Shown here: positions 1 to 7,281 of the stretch, piece by piece
Numbering within the stretch: the stretch's first letter is position 1
Layout: every line of letters begins with the position of its first letter
Source of the DNA: Acidobacteriota bacterium
Lineage (GTDB): Bacteria; Acidobacteriota; Terriglobia; Terriglobales; Acidobacteriaceae
Reading direction: 5' to 3'
Assembly (NCBI GenBank): GCA_025353435.1
Contig: JANXQR010000787.1
Coordinates: 1 to 11,454, forward strand
DNA length: 11,454 nt
The notes under the pieces: generated by a model
What the model was told of the DNA's origin: nothing
Database searches by the model: none
The model's input: the letters and a program-made list of their open reading frames with translations, nothing else
Program-made: the position numbers and the translations under genes

Positions 1-305
1 CCTGCGTCAGTCTCGATTTCGAGCATCTCACCAGTTTCCGCATTGCGGGCTTCGGCCATCCACGCCGCCACGCACCGCGTTCCATTGCCGCTGATTTCGG
101 CAATCGAGCCGTCCGAATTGTGCAGGCGGATGCGTCCAGACCTCAGGCCGGTCCAGGTAAAAAACTCGACGCCATCGGCGCCCACGCCGGTGTTGCGCGC
201 GCACAGCCGACGCGTCAATTCTGCCCAGTCACGTCCCGCGGTGGCTTCTTCTGTCACGATGAGGAAGTCGTTACCGCAGGCATGGGCCTTGGTAAAGGGG
301 ATCAA
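1..305 (-). CDS. dapF: Diaminopimelate epimerase, N-terminal part (truncated by window edge)
   Basis: DapF interconverts LL- and meso-diaminopimelate for lysine and peptidoglycan synthesis in the cytoplasm. Only the first 101 codons are inside the window; the rest lies beyond position 1. The visible part has the family pattern: PFTKAHACGNDF at residues 3-14 (substrate-binding Asn12 in GND), GVGADG in the middle, and NSDGSIAEISGNGTRC at 63-78. The start is a TTG at 305-303, preceded by GGAGG inside the last codons of the mgtC gene. It overlaps the mgtC TGA stop, so translation is probably coupled. Oddity: the residue matching the first catalytic cysteine (CGNG in most DapF) is Ser72 (AGC at 90-92), while a Cys sits at position 10 next to the substrate-binding Asn. 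It could be a divergent DapF or a paralogue with altered chemistry. Family call is firm; activity is not. Confidence 0.88.
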   Translation of the reverse strand, partial: MIPFTKAHACGNDFLIVTEEATAGRDWAELTRRLCARNTGVGADGVEFFTWTGLRSGRIRLHNSDGSIAEISGNGTRCVAAWMAEARNAETGEMLEIETDA

Positions 306-1021
306 TCTTCCTCCAGATCGCGAAATGTGTGCAATGCATCAATGGCCGGTTCAGCGAGCAGTTGTCCGAGCAACCGCTCATGCTCCTTTTTGGTTGTAAT
401 GACGGTAAAACTCAGGCGCTGCAGGTCGCCAATCGTGTCGCGCTCCACATTCACTAAGCGTTCGCGACACTTGTCCATGGCGTCAAGAATGGACCGAAGC
501 ATGATGGTCTGATCTCGCCCACGCGCCTCATAAACCAGCGAATATCCTTTGAGGCTGGCTCGCCGTTCCAGGAAGCCGACCACCTCCAGAGCGAAGATCG
601 CGATCACAGTGGCGAGCGCGGCGGCCCCGTAGAGACCGGCCCCGCAAGCCATACCAATCGATGCGACGACGAAGACGCTGGCGGCACTGGTGAGCCCGCT
701 GATGCGGTTGCGATTATGGAGGATGAGTCCCGCGCCGAGAAAGCCGATGCCTTGAACGATGTTCGCAGCCACTCGGCCTTTGTCGGGATTGTTGTCGCCG
801 GCGAGCACAGCCGAGAGCAGCGTGAAGAAGGCCGAACCGAGGCAAATGAGGAGATTGGTGCGCACACCCGCGGACTTGCGTTTGAACTCGCGCTCCAGCC
901 CGACAACTCCGCCCAGCACGCAGGCAAACAGCAAGCGGCCAATTGCGCCGTCTAACATCGACTGCTGTTGCAGCCAGCTAAAGTTGAAGGGTTGCGCGGA
1001 CTGGGCCACCACTATCATCAT
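302..1021 (-). CDS. MgtC/SapB family inner-membrane protein
   Basis: Membrane protein of the MgtC/SapB family. Family members are linked to growth at low magnesium, acid tolerance and intracellular survival, but the biochemical role is unsettled. The hydrophobic N-terminal part carries the family blocks: GLEREFKRKSAGVRTN, then LGSAFFTLLS, then RVAANIVQGIGFLGAG and ISGLTSAASVFVVASIG, giving about four to five membrane segments. The last ~90 residues are soluble and charged, consistent with the ACT-like C-terminal domain of long MgtC proteins. I chose the ATG at 1021 (239 aa) because AAGGA lies 6 nt upstream. In-frame ATGs at 1027 and 1078 are possible; the 1078 one lacks a Shine-Dalgarno and overlaps the preceding gene by 35 nt. 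The stop overlaps the dapF start. The neighbours give no clear functional hint. Confidence 0.88.
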   Translation of the reverse strand: MMIVVAQSAQPFNFSWLQQQSMLDGAIGRLLFACVLGGVVGLEREFKRKSAGVRTNLLICLGSAFFTLLSAVLAGDNNPDKGRVAANIVQGIGFLGAGLILHNRNRISGLTSAASVFVVASIGMACGAGLYGAAALATVIAIFALEVVGFLERRASLKGYSLVYEARGRDQTIMLRSILDAMDKCRERLVNVERDTIGDLQRLSFTVITTKKEHERLLGQLLAEPAIDALHTFRDLEED

Positions 1022-1043
1022 GGGCATTCCTTGCCCGATGCTA

Positions 1044-2678
1044 TCACCGCGCAGGTGCGACTCCCGTCGATTGCGCATGCCAGGTATCGGAGACGTAAAG
1101 TGTGCCCGTCGATTGACCAGGCGCCGTAAACCGAGCGACCTCGCGCAGGCCCACGGGATGGGCCTTTACGGCGAGGTCGATCTCGTCGCCTGCAAAGGCT
1201 AGCACGACCGCTGCGTGCTCCGCTGGCTCGGCAAGGGCTTCGGCGTAAAACTCTTTGTCACTCCCATTGATCGTCTGCCGTAGTGGGATTCCGGAGAACG
1301 CAACGATCTGGGGATAAACCGATGTATTCATGAGCACCTCACCGCCGGGTCTGGAAGCCAGCAATGCTCGAATCACGGGCGGAATCTCGATTTCAAACGA
1401 TTGTCGTGATTCGATGTTCTTTGTGCCTTCCACATAGACAATTGGGCGCTCGCGCAACACGGCCAGCGCATTTCCGGCTACCATGACGAGGACCAGCCCA
1501 GCCACAATTAACACCGCCTTGGGCTTGAATTCGCGCGCCGCCGCAAGAAGGAAGGCAGCCGCAAATCCCAAGCCGAGTGCCAAGGCGGGCAGCAGTTCCA
1601 GACCGTAACGGGTGTTGTAATACGAGTGCGGCCACCACACGGGGAGAAAGATGGGCACCGAGCCGAAGGCCACTGAGTACGCATAGAACGGAATCGGCAA
1701 CCACAGAAGCAGCGTCCATGCGAATGCGCGACGGCGTGCGATGAGTAAGGCCCAGGCCACGCCCAGCGCGCTCACTATCAGGAGCGTGTTGCCCCACGCG
1801 GAAGCAGCGGCATCCAACTCCGCAGCCTTTGCGAAGAACAGCAACGAAACCCACGGATTGTGCCAGCCGGGATGAGGCGGACCGCTACCAGGAGTGGCTG
1901 TGCGCAGTTCAATGGCCAGAGCTGAATATGGGCCTCGCGCGAAGTCGAGCCAATCGCCAAAGACGACCGCGTTGTAAACAAACCATACAACAGGCGCTGC
2001 GACCACGATGATGCTTGCCAACCAGAATGCGCGTGAGCCAAGTCGGCCGTGCCGCAAGAGCACGATGCCGATGGCTGTCCATGCCAGCAACGCCATGATC
2101 CAGCCGTCATAGCGAGTGAAGACCGCAGCCACCAGCACGATGGCAATCAACCACAGAAGCCGTGCGCTGCGGCGCGAACCATCCGCGGCATCAATGGCAA
2201 CACGCCACTCAACCAGCCACAGTGCGGTCCACACCATCTCACACAAGAACAGCGGCTCGGTCATGGCGGTGGTCTGCATATAAAGCAGGTTGGGGTTGAG
2301 TGCGAAGAACGTGAGCGCTACGACGCTTGGCGCCGGGCTCAGCCATCGCCGCGCCAGCTTGTGAATCCCGTAGCAAGCGGCAATCCAGGCGACCGCTGAA
2401 GGGAGCATTCCGGCGACGCCGTTTGCCCACCATGCGTAAACCGCAACGAACGGGATCATCAGCAGGTGCGGTAGGGGCAGCCATACCGAGCCGAGCTGAG
2501 AGAGCCCCGGCCGATGAGAGTCGATGACGCGGCGCGCAATGTGCAGGTGCGCCACGGCGTCGCCATAATTGAGCATGGCGTGATTGCGCCAGCTCCAGAC
2601 GGTGGCAGCCAGCGATGCGGCGGTGCAAGAGGCCAGCACCACCCGCCTCTCGCGACGGCCGACACGGTTTTCAATCAA
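1044..2678 (-). CDS. Polytopic GT-C type glycosyltransferase (GT39/ArnT-like), putative
   Basis: Large integral membrane protein (about 544 aa from the chosen start) with roughly ten to twelve hydrophobic segments and a soluble C-terminal tail of about 130 residues. After the first membrane segment comes NYGDAVAHLHIARR, whose acidic residue (Asp40 in this numbering) sits in the first periplasmic loop as in GT-C transferases of the PMT/ArnT group. NPNLLYMQTTAMTEPLF further on also fits these families. Such enzymes move a sugar from a polyprenyl-phosphate donor to lipid, glycan or protein acceptors; donor and acceptor here are unknown. The reading frame is open to an ATG at 2756, but that would overlap pfkB by 86 nt and adds a basic, low-complexity stretch. 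The TTG at 2678 overlaps the pfkB stop; GTGs at 2642 and 2639, behind GAGAGG, are good alternatives. Probably co-transcribed with pfkB and mgtC. Confidence 0.72.
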   Translation of the reverse strand: MIENRVGRRERRVVLASCTAASLAATVWSWRNHAMLNYGDAVAHLHIARRVIDSHRPGLSQLGSVWLPLPHLLMIPFVAVYAWWANGVAGMLPSAVAWIAACYGIHKLARRWLSPAPSVVALTFFALNPNLLYMQTTAMTEPLFLCEMVWTALWLVEWRVAIDAADGSRRSARLLWLIAIVLVAAVFTRYDGWIMALLAWTAIGIVLLRHGRLGSRAFWLASIIVVAAPVVWFVYNAVVFGDWLDFARGPYSALAIELRTATPGSGPPHPGWHNPWVSLLFFAKAAELDAAASAWGNTLLIVSALGVAWALLIARRRAFAWTLLLWLPIPFYAYSVAFGSVPIFLPVWWPHSYYNTRYGLELLPALALGLGFAAAFLLAAAREFKPKAVLIVAGLVLVMVAGNALAVLRERPIVYVEGTKNIESRQSFEIEIPPVIRALLASRPGGEVLMNTSVYPQIVAFSGIPLRQTINGSDKEFYAEALAEPAEHAAVVLAFAGDEIDLAVKAHPVGLREVARFTAPGQSTGTLYVSDTWHAQSTGVAPAR

Positions 2679-3594
2679 GGTGGGTAAGCTCGCGGAACTG
2701 GTCGAAACGCGCGTCGATCTCTTCGCGCGTGAGGCTCTGAATCCGCTCGGTGCCAAAACGTTCTACAGCAAACGAACCCATCACACTGCCATAAAACATA
2801 GCGCGGCGGAAGGCACCCGGGGTGAGTTCCTTCTGCGATGCAAGATAGCCGAAGAAGCCGCCTGCAAAGCTGTCGCCCGCACCGGTAGGATCGACTACTT
2901 CTTCGAGCGGCAGCGCGGGTGCGCGAAAGGTCTTGGCGCCGAAGCCTTCATGCGTTACACCGTAAAACGCAGTCGCGCCATACTCACCGTGTTTTACGAC
3001 CAGCATCCGCGGCCCCATGGTTAACACGGACCGCGCCGCCTTGACGAGGTTGTTGTTGCCGGCGAGCATCTTGGTTTCAGTATCGTTGATGAGGAGAATG
3101 TCGAGGCCGCGCAGTACTTCGAGCAACGCCGGCTTGTGATCCTTGATCCAGTAGTTCATGGTGTCGCCGGCCACCAGCTTTACTCCGGGCATGGCCTCGC
3201 GTACGCGCCGCTGCAGCACCGGATCGATGTTGGCGAGAAACAGGAATTCCGAGTCACGATACGCGTCCGGAATTTTGGGCTCGAAGGCGCCAAATACATT
3301 CAGTTCGGTCGTGTGTGTCTTGGCCTCATTCAGATTGTCGAGGTATGAGCCTTCCCAGAAGAAGCTCTTGCCGGAGGCGCGCTCGATGCCGCGCGTGTCA
3401 ATGCCACGGGCGTTGAACACTGCCTGTTGTCTCGTGCCAAAGTCTTCGCCCACCACGGCAATTACGCGAACTTCGGTAAAGAAGCTCGCCGCGAGCGAGA
3501 AGTAGGTTGCCGCGCCTCCGAGGCAGCGGTCCCTTCGACCAGCAGGGGTTTCAATTGAATCAAAAGCCACACTTCCGACTACGGTGATTGCCAT
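2671..3594 (-). CDS. PfkB-family carbohydrate/nucleoside kinase, substrate unknown
   Basis: A 307-aa cytoplasmic kinase of the PfkB (ribokinase-like) family, which phosphorylates sugars or nucleosides with ATP. The N-terminal signature region with the di-glycine hinge is GGAATYFSLAAS at 26-37. The C-terminal signature DPTGAGDSFAGGFFGYL is at 235-251, with Asp241 as the catalytic base and GAGD forming the anion hole. The length is usual for the family. The ATG start has AAGGA five bases upstream. It follows mtnP by 72 nt, so it may act on a product of methylthioadenosine or nucleoside breakdown, such as adenosine or a ribose derivative. That is inference from position only; the substrate cannot be read from the sequence. 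The 72-nt spacer holds a small ACTCGC/GCGAGT hairpin without a T-tract, not a convincing terminator, so co-transcription with mtnP is likely. Confidence 0.9.
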   Translation of the reverse strand: MAITVVGSVAFDSIETPAGRRDRCLGGAATYFSLAASFFTEVRVIAVVGEDFGTRQQAVFNARGIDTRGIERASGKSFFWEGSYLDNLNEAKTHTTELNVFGAFEPKIPDAYRDSEFLFLANIDPVLQRRVREAMPGVKLVAGDTMNYWIKDHKPALLEVLRGLDILLINDTETKMLAGNNNLVKAARSVLTMGPRMLVVKHGEYGATAFYGVTHEGFGAKTFRAPALPLEEVVDPTGAGDSFAGGFFGYLASQKELTPGAFRRAMFYGSVMGSFAVERFGTERIQSLTREEIDARFDQFRELTHLD

Positions 3595-3666
3595 TATGTT
3601 CCTTTTTGCAAGAGGTATTCTTGGTAACTTGTCGACGAGTTGACTCGCTTGCTTTTTGCGAGTGGT

Positions 3667-4533
3667 TTACCAGCCCAGGTACTTCCCAAATAACAAGCCA
3701 AGACGCTCTTTGGCCGCTGCCGGAATTGCATCGGCGTGGGTAAGGACTGCATATTTTGCGGCCGAGGCGCAGGCGCATGTCCGTTCCGCCGGCATCGCCG
3801 CTACGGCTTCTTTTACCACCTTGGCCGCGTTTGCTGCGTTCTCGTGAAGAACTGCAACGATCTCTTCAATGGTGACTGCGTCGTGGCCTGCACGCCAGCA
3901 GTCGTAGTCGGTGACCATGGCAACCGTGGCGTAGCAGATCTCAGCTTCGCGTGCCAGCTTGGCCTCCTGCAGATTGGTCATGCCGATTACATCAGCATTC
4001 CAGCTGCGATACAGATTTGATTCAGCCCGAGTGGAGAATTGGGGGCCCTCCATGCACACGTAGGTTCCGCCCAATTTACCCACGACACCGGCTGCCTGGC
4101 ACGCCTCTTCAGCTGCTTTGCCGACCGTCGCGCACACCGGATCGCCGAATGCCACGTGCCCAACTATGCCTTCGCCAAAAAATGTAGACACGCGATGGAA
4201 CGTGCGATCAATGAACTGATCGGGGATGACAAAATCAGTTGGCTTGTGCTCTTCCTTCAACGAGCCGACCGCGGACATGGAGAGGATCCGCTCTACGCCA
4301 AGTTTCTTGAAGGCGTAAATGTTGGCGCGGAAATTTAATTCCGAGGGCAGGATGCGATGGCCGCGCCCGTGCCGCGCGAGAAATGCGACTTTGCGTCCTG
4401 ACAACTCTCCCAGCACGAAAGGGTCCGACGGCTCGCCGAATGGCGTCTCCACACGCACTTCAGTGATGTTCGTGAAACCGGGCATGAAGTAGAGCCCGCT
4501 GCCGCCGATAATGCCAATCTCCGCCTGAGCCAA
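3667..4533 (-). CDS. mtnP: S-methyl-5'-thioadenosine phosphorylase
   Basis: Cytoplasmic phosphorylase that splits 5'-methylthioadenosine, a by-product of polyamine and other SAM-dependent reactions, into adenine and 5-methylthioribose 1-phosphate. The 288-aa protein spans the full family length. It has GGSGLY at 10-15 and RHGRGH at 54-59 (phosphate site), MSAVGSL at 86-92, MEGPQFSTRAES at 161-172, GMTNLQEAKLAREAEI at 184-199 and TDYDCW at 208-213. Asp209 and Asp211 of the last motif match the residues that recognise adenine in MTA phosphorylases, which favours MTA over inosine or guanosine. The start is a TTG at 4533 with GGGAG about 8 nt upstream; no ATG lies nearby in frame. A separate promoter is expected upstream because a terminator ends the preceding gene. 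No mtnA or mtnK is visible, so the fate of methylthioribose phosphate is unknown. Confidence 0.93.
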   Translation of the reverse strand: MAQAEIGIIGGSGLYFMPGFTNITEVRVETPFGEPSDPFVLGELSGRKVAFLARHGRGHRILPSELNFRANIYAFKKLGVERILSMSAVGSLKEEHKPTDFVIPDQFIDRTFHRVSTFFGEGIVGHVAFGDPVCATVGKAAEEACQAAGVVGKLGGTYVCMEGPQFSTRAESNLYRSWNADVIGMTNLQEAKLAREAEICYATVAMVTDYDCWRAGHDAVTIEEIVAVLHENAANAAKVVKEAVAAMPAERTCACASAAKYAVLTHADAIPAAAKERLGLLFGKYLGW

Positions 4534-4594
4534 CGCTTATTCTCCCGCGCGAAGCCTTGCCGGCCCTGGCGCTATATTGCCCACAAAACACTTC

Positions 4595-4600
4595 AGTATA
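4595..4600 (-). promoter_or_regulatory. Candidate -10 element for mtnP transcription
   Basis: On the minus strand TATACT (five of six matches to the sigma-70 -10 consensus) lies about 60 nt before the mtnP TTG start and after the terminator of the GH44 gene, where a promoter is expected. I see no good -35 hexamer 16-18 nt upstream, so this is a weak, position-supported guess. Confidence 0.3.
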
Positions 4601-4659
4601 ACGGGCGATGCTCGTCATTTCTGGCAGTTGTTGTTGGTCATGATCGGCACGCAAGCCCC

Positions 4660-4691
4660 AAAAAGCGGAAAGGCCGCTCTCTTGAGCGACC
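4660..4691 (-). terminator. Intrinsic terminator downstream of the GH44 gene
   Basis: Minus-strand reading gives GGTCGCTC-AAGA-GAGCGGCC (8 bp stem with one G-U pair), followed by TTTCCGCTTTTT. An overlapping alternative, AGCGG-CCTTT-CCGCT followed by Ts, shares the same T-tract. It lies about 43 nt after the GH44 stop codon and separates that gene from mtnP. Confidence 0.7.
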
Positions 4692-4710
4692 TTACTGTGG
4701 AATAACCGTT

Positions 4711-4748
4711 TTTCCTAATTTGGCATTACTTTCCTAATTTGGCATCAC
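4711..4748. repeat. 19-bp tandem duplication spanning the GH44 stop codon
   Basis: Two adjacent 19-mers, TTTCCTAATTTGGCATTAC (4711-4729) and TTTCCTAATTTGGCATCAC (4730-4748), differ at one base. The second copy encodes the last residues (VMPN and stop) of the GH44 protein on the minus strand. The first copy repeats the same codons, including a second TAG, after the real stop. It looks like a slippage duplication that left the protein unchanged. Confidence 0.9.
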
Positions 4749-7073
4749 CAGAATTGTGATGGACTGCGCAGGGAAGGTTGCGCTGATGGTGCTATCAGTT
4801 ACAGTGCCCGACGGCGGCGTCACGGTCAGGTTCGGCTGCGCGACAATGGCTGCCAGATTGGCATTGCTGTAGAGAAACATCTGGGCCGAGGTGGTGGCCG
4901 CGGGCAGACTGTCTATCGCGAGGGTGGTAGCGAGATCACCATAGGTCTTGTTGATCACCACAACCGTGACCACGTTGTCAGCGGTGCGCAGTGCGCTGTA
5001 GACCGACAATTTTCCCTGGTCATCGCTTGTCGACTTAAGTGCCATGTTGCCGAACATCGCGTTCTTGCCGTCATAGTTGCGAAAGGCCTCAAATGCCATC
5101 AGTCCCGGAGCTTGCTTCACCGGGTCCGGCGGTCCCCACAACGTGCCGATGTCAAGCCCCTCGCGGCCAAATATGCCCAGAATGTCAGCCTGGGCGAGAG
5201 CGCCATTGATGTGCTCCTGTCCGCCCCAGTTGTATTCGGTAATGGCCATCTTGGTGCCGGGATAGTCCTTGGTCACCCAGCCCTTCATCATGGGAATCAC
5301 TTGCGGCGCCTGTAAGGGAATGTTGCAATCTGTATTGTGGTAATTCGCGTCCGTGGTGTAATTCGGCTGCGCAAAATTCGGATCGGTGTAAGTCGGGTCC
5401 CACAAAACGCGCGTTGAGTTCAATCGCGCCTGCTGTGCCACCGTGTCGCCAGCAGTGCTGAAGGCAAGGTTGTTTGCTGCAAAGTAGCTGTGGAGATCCA
5501 CGTAGTCCAGCAGCCGCGTGCCGCCCGATTTCTCCGCTGCGGCAAACTGCTGGAGGTAATACTCGATAAGTGGAACTCCGCCGTGCGCCTTGCGATCGAC
5601 TGGATTCTGCCATGGTTGATAACACGGCCCTGTACCCCAGCCCGATTCAATGTCTTTCTTCGAATAGAAGTAGGTCCACCAGAAGTCGATAACTGGCCCG
5701 CTCACTTCGGCGGTAGGGTCAGCAACCTTTACCGCCTTGGCCACAGCGATTCCGTTGTTAGTGACCTCGTCATACGTGAAAGCCACCGGATGCACATCGC
5801 GATGCACCGCGTTCCACCAGGTTGGCTCGTTGTCCAGGTCATAGACGGCCACACCGCCACCCGCTGCCGTCCCGAACTTGCCCACCAGGAAGGTCACCCA
5901 GTTTTTCGCCCAGGCACCTACATCGATGGCCGTGCTGGTCAGCGTTGGATCGTTGCCGATGACATTGCACCCATTCGTATTCATGCATCCCTGCGATCCG
6001 TTCAGATAAAAGCCGTTCCCGCAGCCGCGCCCGTTGTCTGCAAACTGCTGGCCGGGATAAGTCGAAGTCGGGAAGCTACACGACGTGCCATCCTTCGCCA
6101 CCCAGCCGTTCACCGGTAGCGTTCCAATGGTCCTTGCACCGATGCTCTGATCCGCTGCGACCTGCGCATTGAAGCTGCTGTTGCTCTGCGAACCGCCGGC
6201 AAGTCCGAATTGGTTTTCGAAGAAGTAATCACTGGCCGAACTGGTTACGTCGAGAGTGTAGTTGTAGCGCGACGTTGCGTCGCCGCCCCACCGATCAATG
6301 CCGATATTCGCAGCCTTTCCGGTGGTCGTCGTCAGCTGCCACGCGTTCATGCCGTAGATGTAGGGATTGATGGCATGCGTTTGCGTTGATACATCCACCA
6401 CCAGCGCGGGGCCACTGGCCGCAGCAAGAGTACTTAGCGTCACAGCGACAGAACCAGACACCGAACTGTCCTGGTTACTTGTTGCCGTCACCGTAACCGT
6501 GGCAGGGGCGGGGTACGGCGTGGTGTACAGGCCTGTCTTGTCGATCGTTCCTGCGCTGAGGGTGCTACCGGTCGGCACCGCGATCGACCAGGTCACGGTA
6601 GAGTCAGTGACAGCCGGACCGGTGACTGCGGCCGTGAACAACTGAGTCGCGCCGATGAAAACTGCGGCTGGGTTGGGAGTGACGTTGATTGCCGTGACTG
6701 CCGGTGGGGCGTAATTTGCGGTCACCGTAGTTGCGACGTTCATGGTCACATTGCAGGTGACCGTAGTGGCGCTTGTGCACCCACTCCACGAGGAGAATTT
6801 ATTACTTCCAGCAGTTGCCGGAGCGATAAGAGTGACGGCCGTCCCTGCGTTGTACGCGCGGGAGAAGCTGGTCGATCCGTTGCCCGCGCCATTGTTGTCG
6901 ACGGGCGTGACGGTGATCGTGGCTCCGGTCGCGGGTGTCGCGGAATTCACGGTGAGGGCATAAGTTGTGGGCGGGGGAGGAGTGGTGGATCCTCCGCCGC
7001 CACCCCCGCACCCCGCCACGATGGCGCACCCACCCGCTGCAAAAATCGTCACAAGCCTTCTCAGAATGTTCAT
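4734..7073 (-). CDS. Secreted lipoprotein glycoside hydrolase, family GH44 (endoglucanase/xyloglucanase-like)
   Basis: Predicted beta-1,4-glucan or xyloglucan hydrolase anchored as a lipoprotein. From the chosen start it has 779 aa. Residues 1-22 form a lipoprotein signal (MNILRRLVTIF...IVAGC, Cys22 as lipid site), followed by a poly-Gly/Pro linker. Residues ~37-122 resemble a bacterial InlB-type repeat (FSSWSGC...CNVTM..TTVTANY). Residues ~124-215 are an Ig-like module of the kind common in acidobacterial surface proteins. The GH44 catalytic domain follows from ~220 to the end: INPYIYGMNAW, DRWGGDATSRYNY, YDLDNEPTWW with probable acid/base Glu416, and ITEYNWGG with probable nucleophile Glu613. 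A Cys-rich loop (residues ~332-369) is probably disulfide-bonded. The ATG at 7073 is chosen because GAGGGG precedes it and the signal peptide begins there. The frame is open to 7136, but that adds 21 non-signal residues. It stands alone between a promoter-sized gap and a terminator. Confidence 0.87.
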   Translation of the reverse strand: MNILRRLVTIFAAGGCAIVAGCGGGGGGSTTPPPPTTYALTVNSATPATGATITVTPVDNNGAGNGSTSFSRAYNAGTAVTLIAPATAGSNKFSSWSGCTSATTVTCNVTMNVATTVTANYAPPAVTAINVTPNPAAVFIGATQLFTAAVTGPAVTDSTVTWSIAVPTGSTLSAGTIDKTGLYTTPYPAPATVTVTATSNQDSSVSGSVAVTLSTLAAASGPALVVDVSTQTHAINPYIYGMNAWQLTTTTGKAANIGIDRWGGDATSRYNYTLDVTSSASDYFFENQFGLAGGSQSNSSFNAQVAADQSIGARTIGTLPVNGWVAKDGTSCSFPTSTYPGQQFADNGRGCGNGFYLNGSQGCMNTNGCNVIGNDPTLTSTAIDVGAWAKNWVTFLVGKFGTAAGGGVAVYDLDNEPTWWNAVHRDVHPVAFTYDEVTNNGIAVAKAVKVADPTAEVSGPVIDFWWTYFYSKKDIESGWGTGPCYQPWQNPVDRKAHGGVPLIEYYLQQFAAAEKSGGTRLLDYVDLHSYFAANNLAFSTAGDTVAQQARLNSTRVLWDPTYTDPNFAQPNYTTDANYHNTDCNIPLQAPQVIPMMKGWVTKDYPGTKMAITEYNWGGQEHINGALAQADILGIFGREGLDIGTLWGPPDPVKQAPGLMAFEAFRNYDGKNAMFGNMALKSTSDDQGKLSVYSALRTADNVVTVVVINKTYGDLATTLAIDSLPAATTSAQMFLYSNANLAAIVAQPNLTVTPPSGTVTDSTISATFPAQSITILVMPN

Positions 7074-7281
7074 TGCAAGTCCCCTCGGCCGCTGCTCCAT
7101 GCTCTTCGGCGGGGGACCCCCTCCGTTCGGACGCATTCCGCAGTCTGTTTTGAAATCCGCACCATATTACACGCGACGGTGTTACCGGTACCAGTGAAAT
7201 CGGAAAAATGCGGAAGGGTTCTGGAAAAGGGATTTTCCTAGTCAGACTTGGGGGTGAAAACGGGATGGAATGTTGCTCGAG
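7074..7281 (-). promoter_or_regulatory. Intergenic region cysG - GH44 gene, probable GH44 promoter region
   Basis: This 208-nt gap must hold the 3' end of the cysG transcript and the GH44 promoter. On the minus strand TAATAT (7169-7164), about 90 nt before the GH44 ATG, is a possible -10 element, but no -35 of note lies 16-18 nt upstream; instead a GGTACCGGTA stretch occurs there. A short hairpin GGAAAA-TCCC-TTTTCC (7238-7223) lies about 44 nt after the cysG stop but has no T-tract, so it is a poor terminator. A GAGGGG Shine-Dalgarno serves the GH44 start. No RNA gene is seen. Confidence 0.3.

Noticed and set aside
1022..1078. N-terminal extension of the MgtC protein to the ATG at 1078
   Set aside because: It overlaps the upstream gene, lacks a Shine-Dalgarno and adds polar residues not typical of the family; the ATG at 1021 has AAGGA at good spacing.
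2679..2756. N-terminal extension of the glycosyltransferase to the ATG at 2756
   Set aside because: It would overlap pfkB by 86 nt, and the added residues look like an out-of-frame reading of the pfkB 3' end.
3595..3666. Hairpin ACTCGC...GCGAGT between mtnP and pfkB as a terminator
   Set aside because: Only a 6-bp stem with a 9-nt loop and no T-tract on the minus strand; it does not justify separating the two genes.
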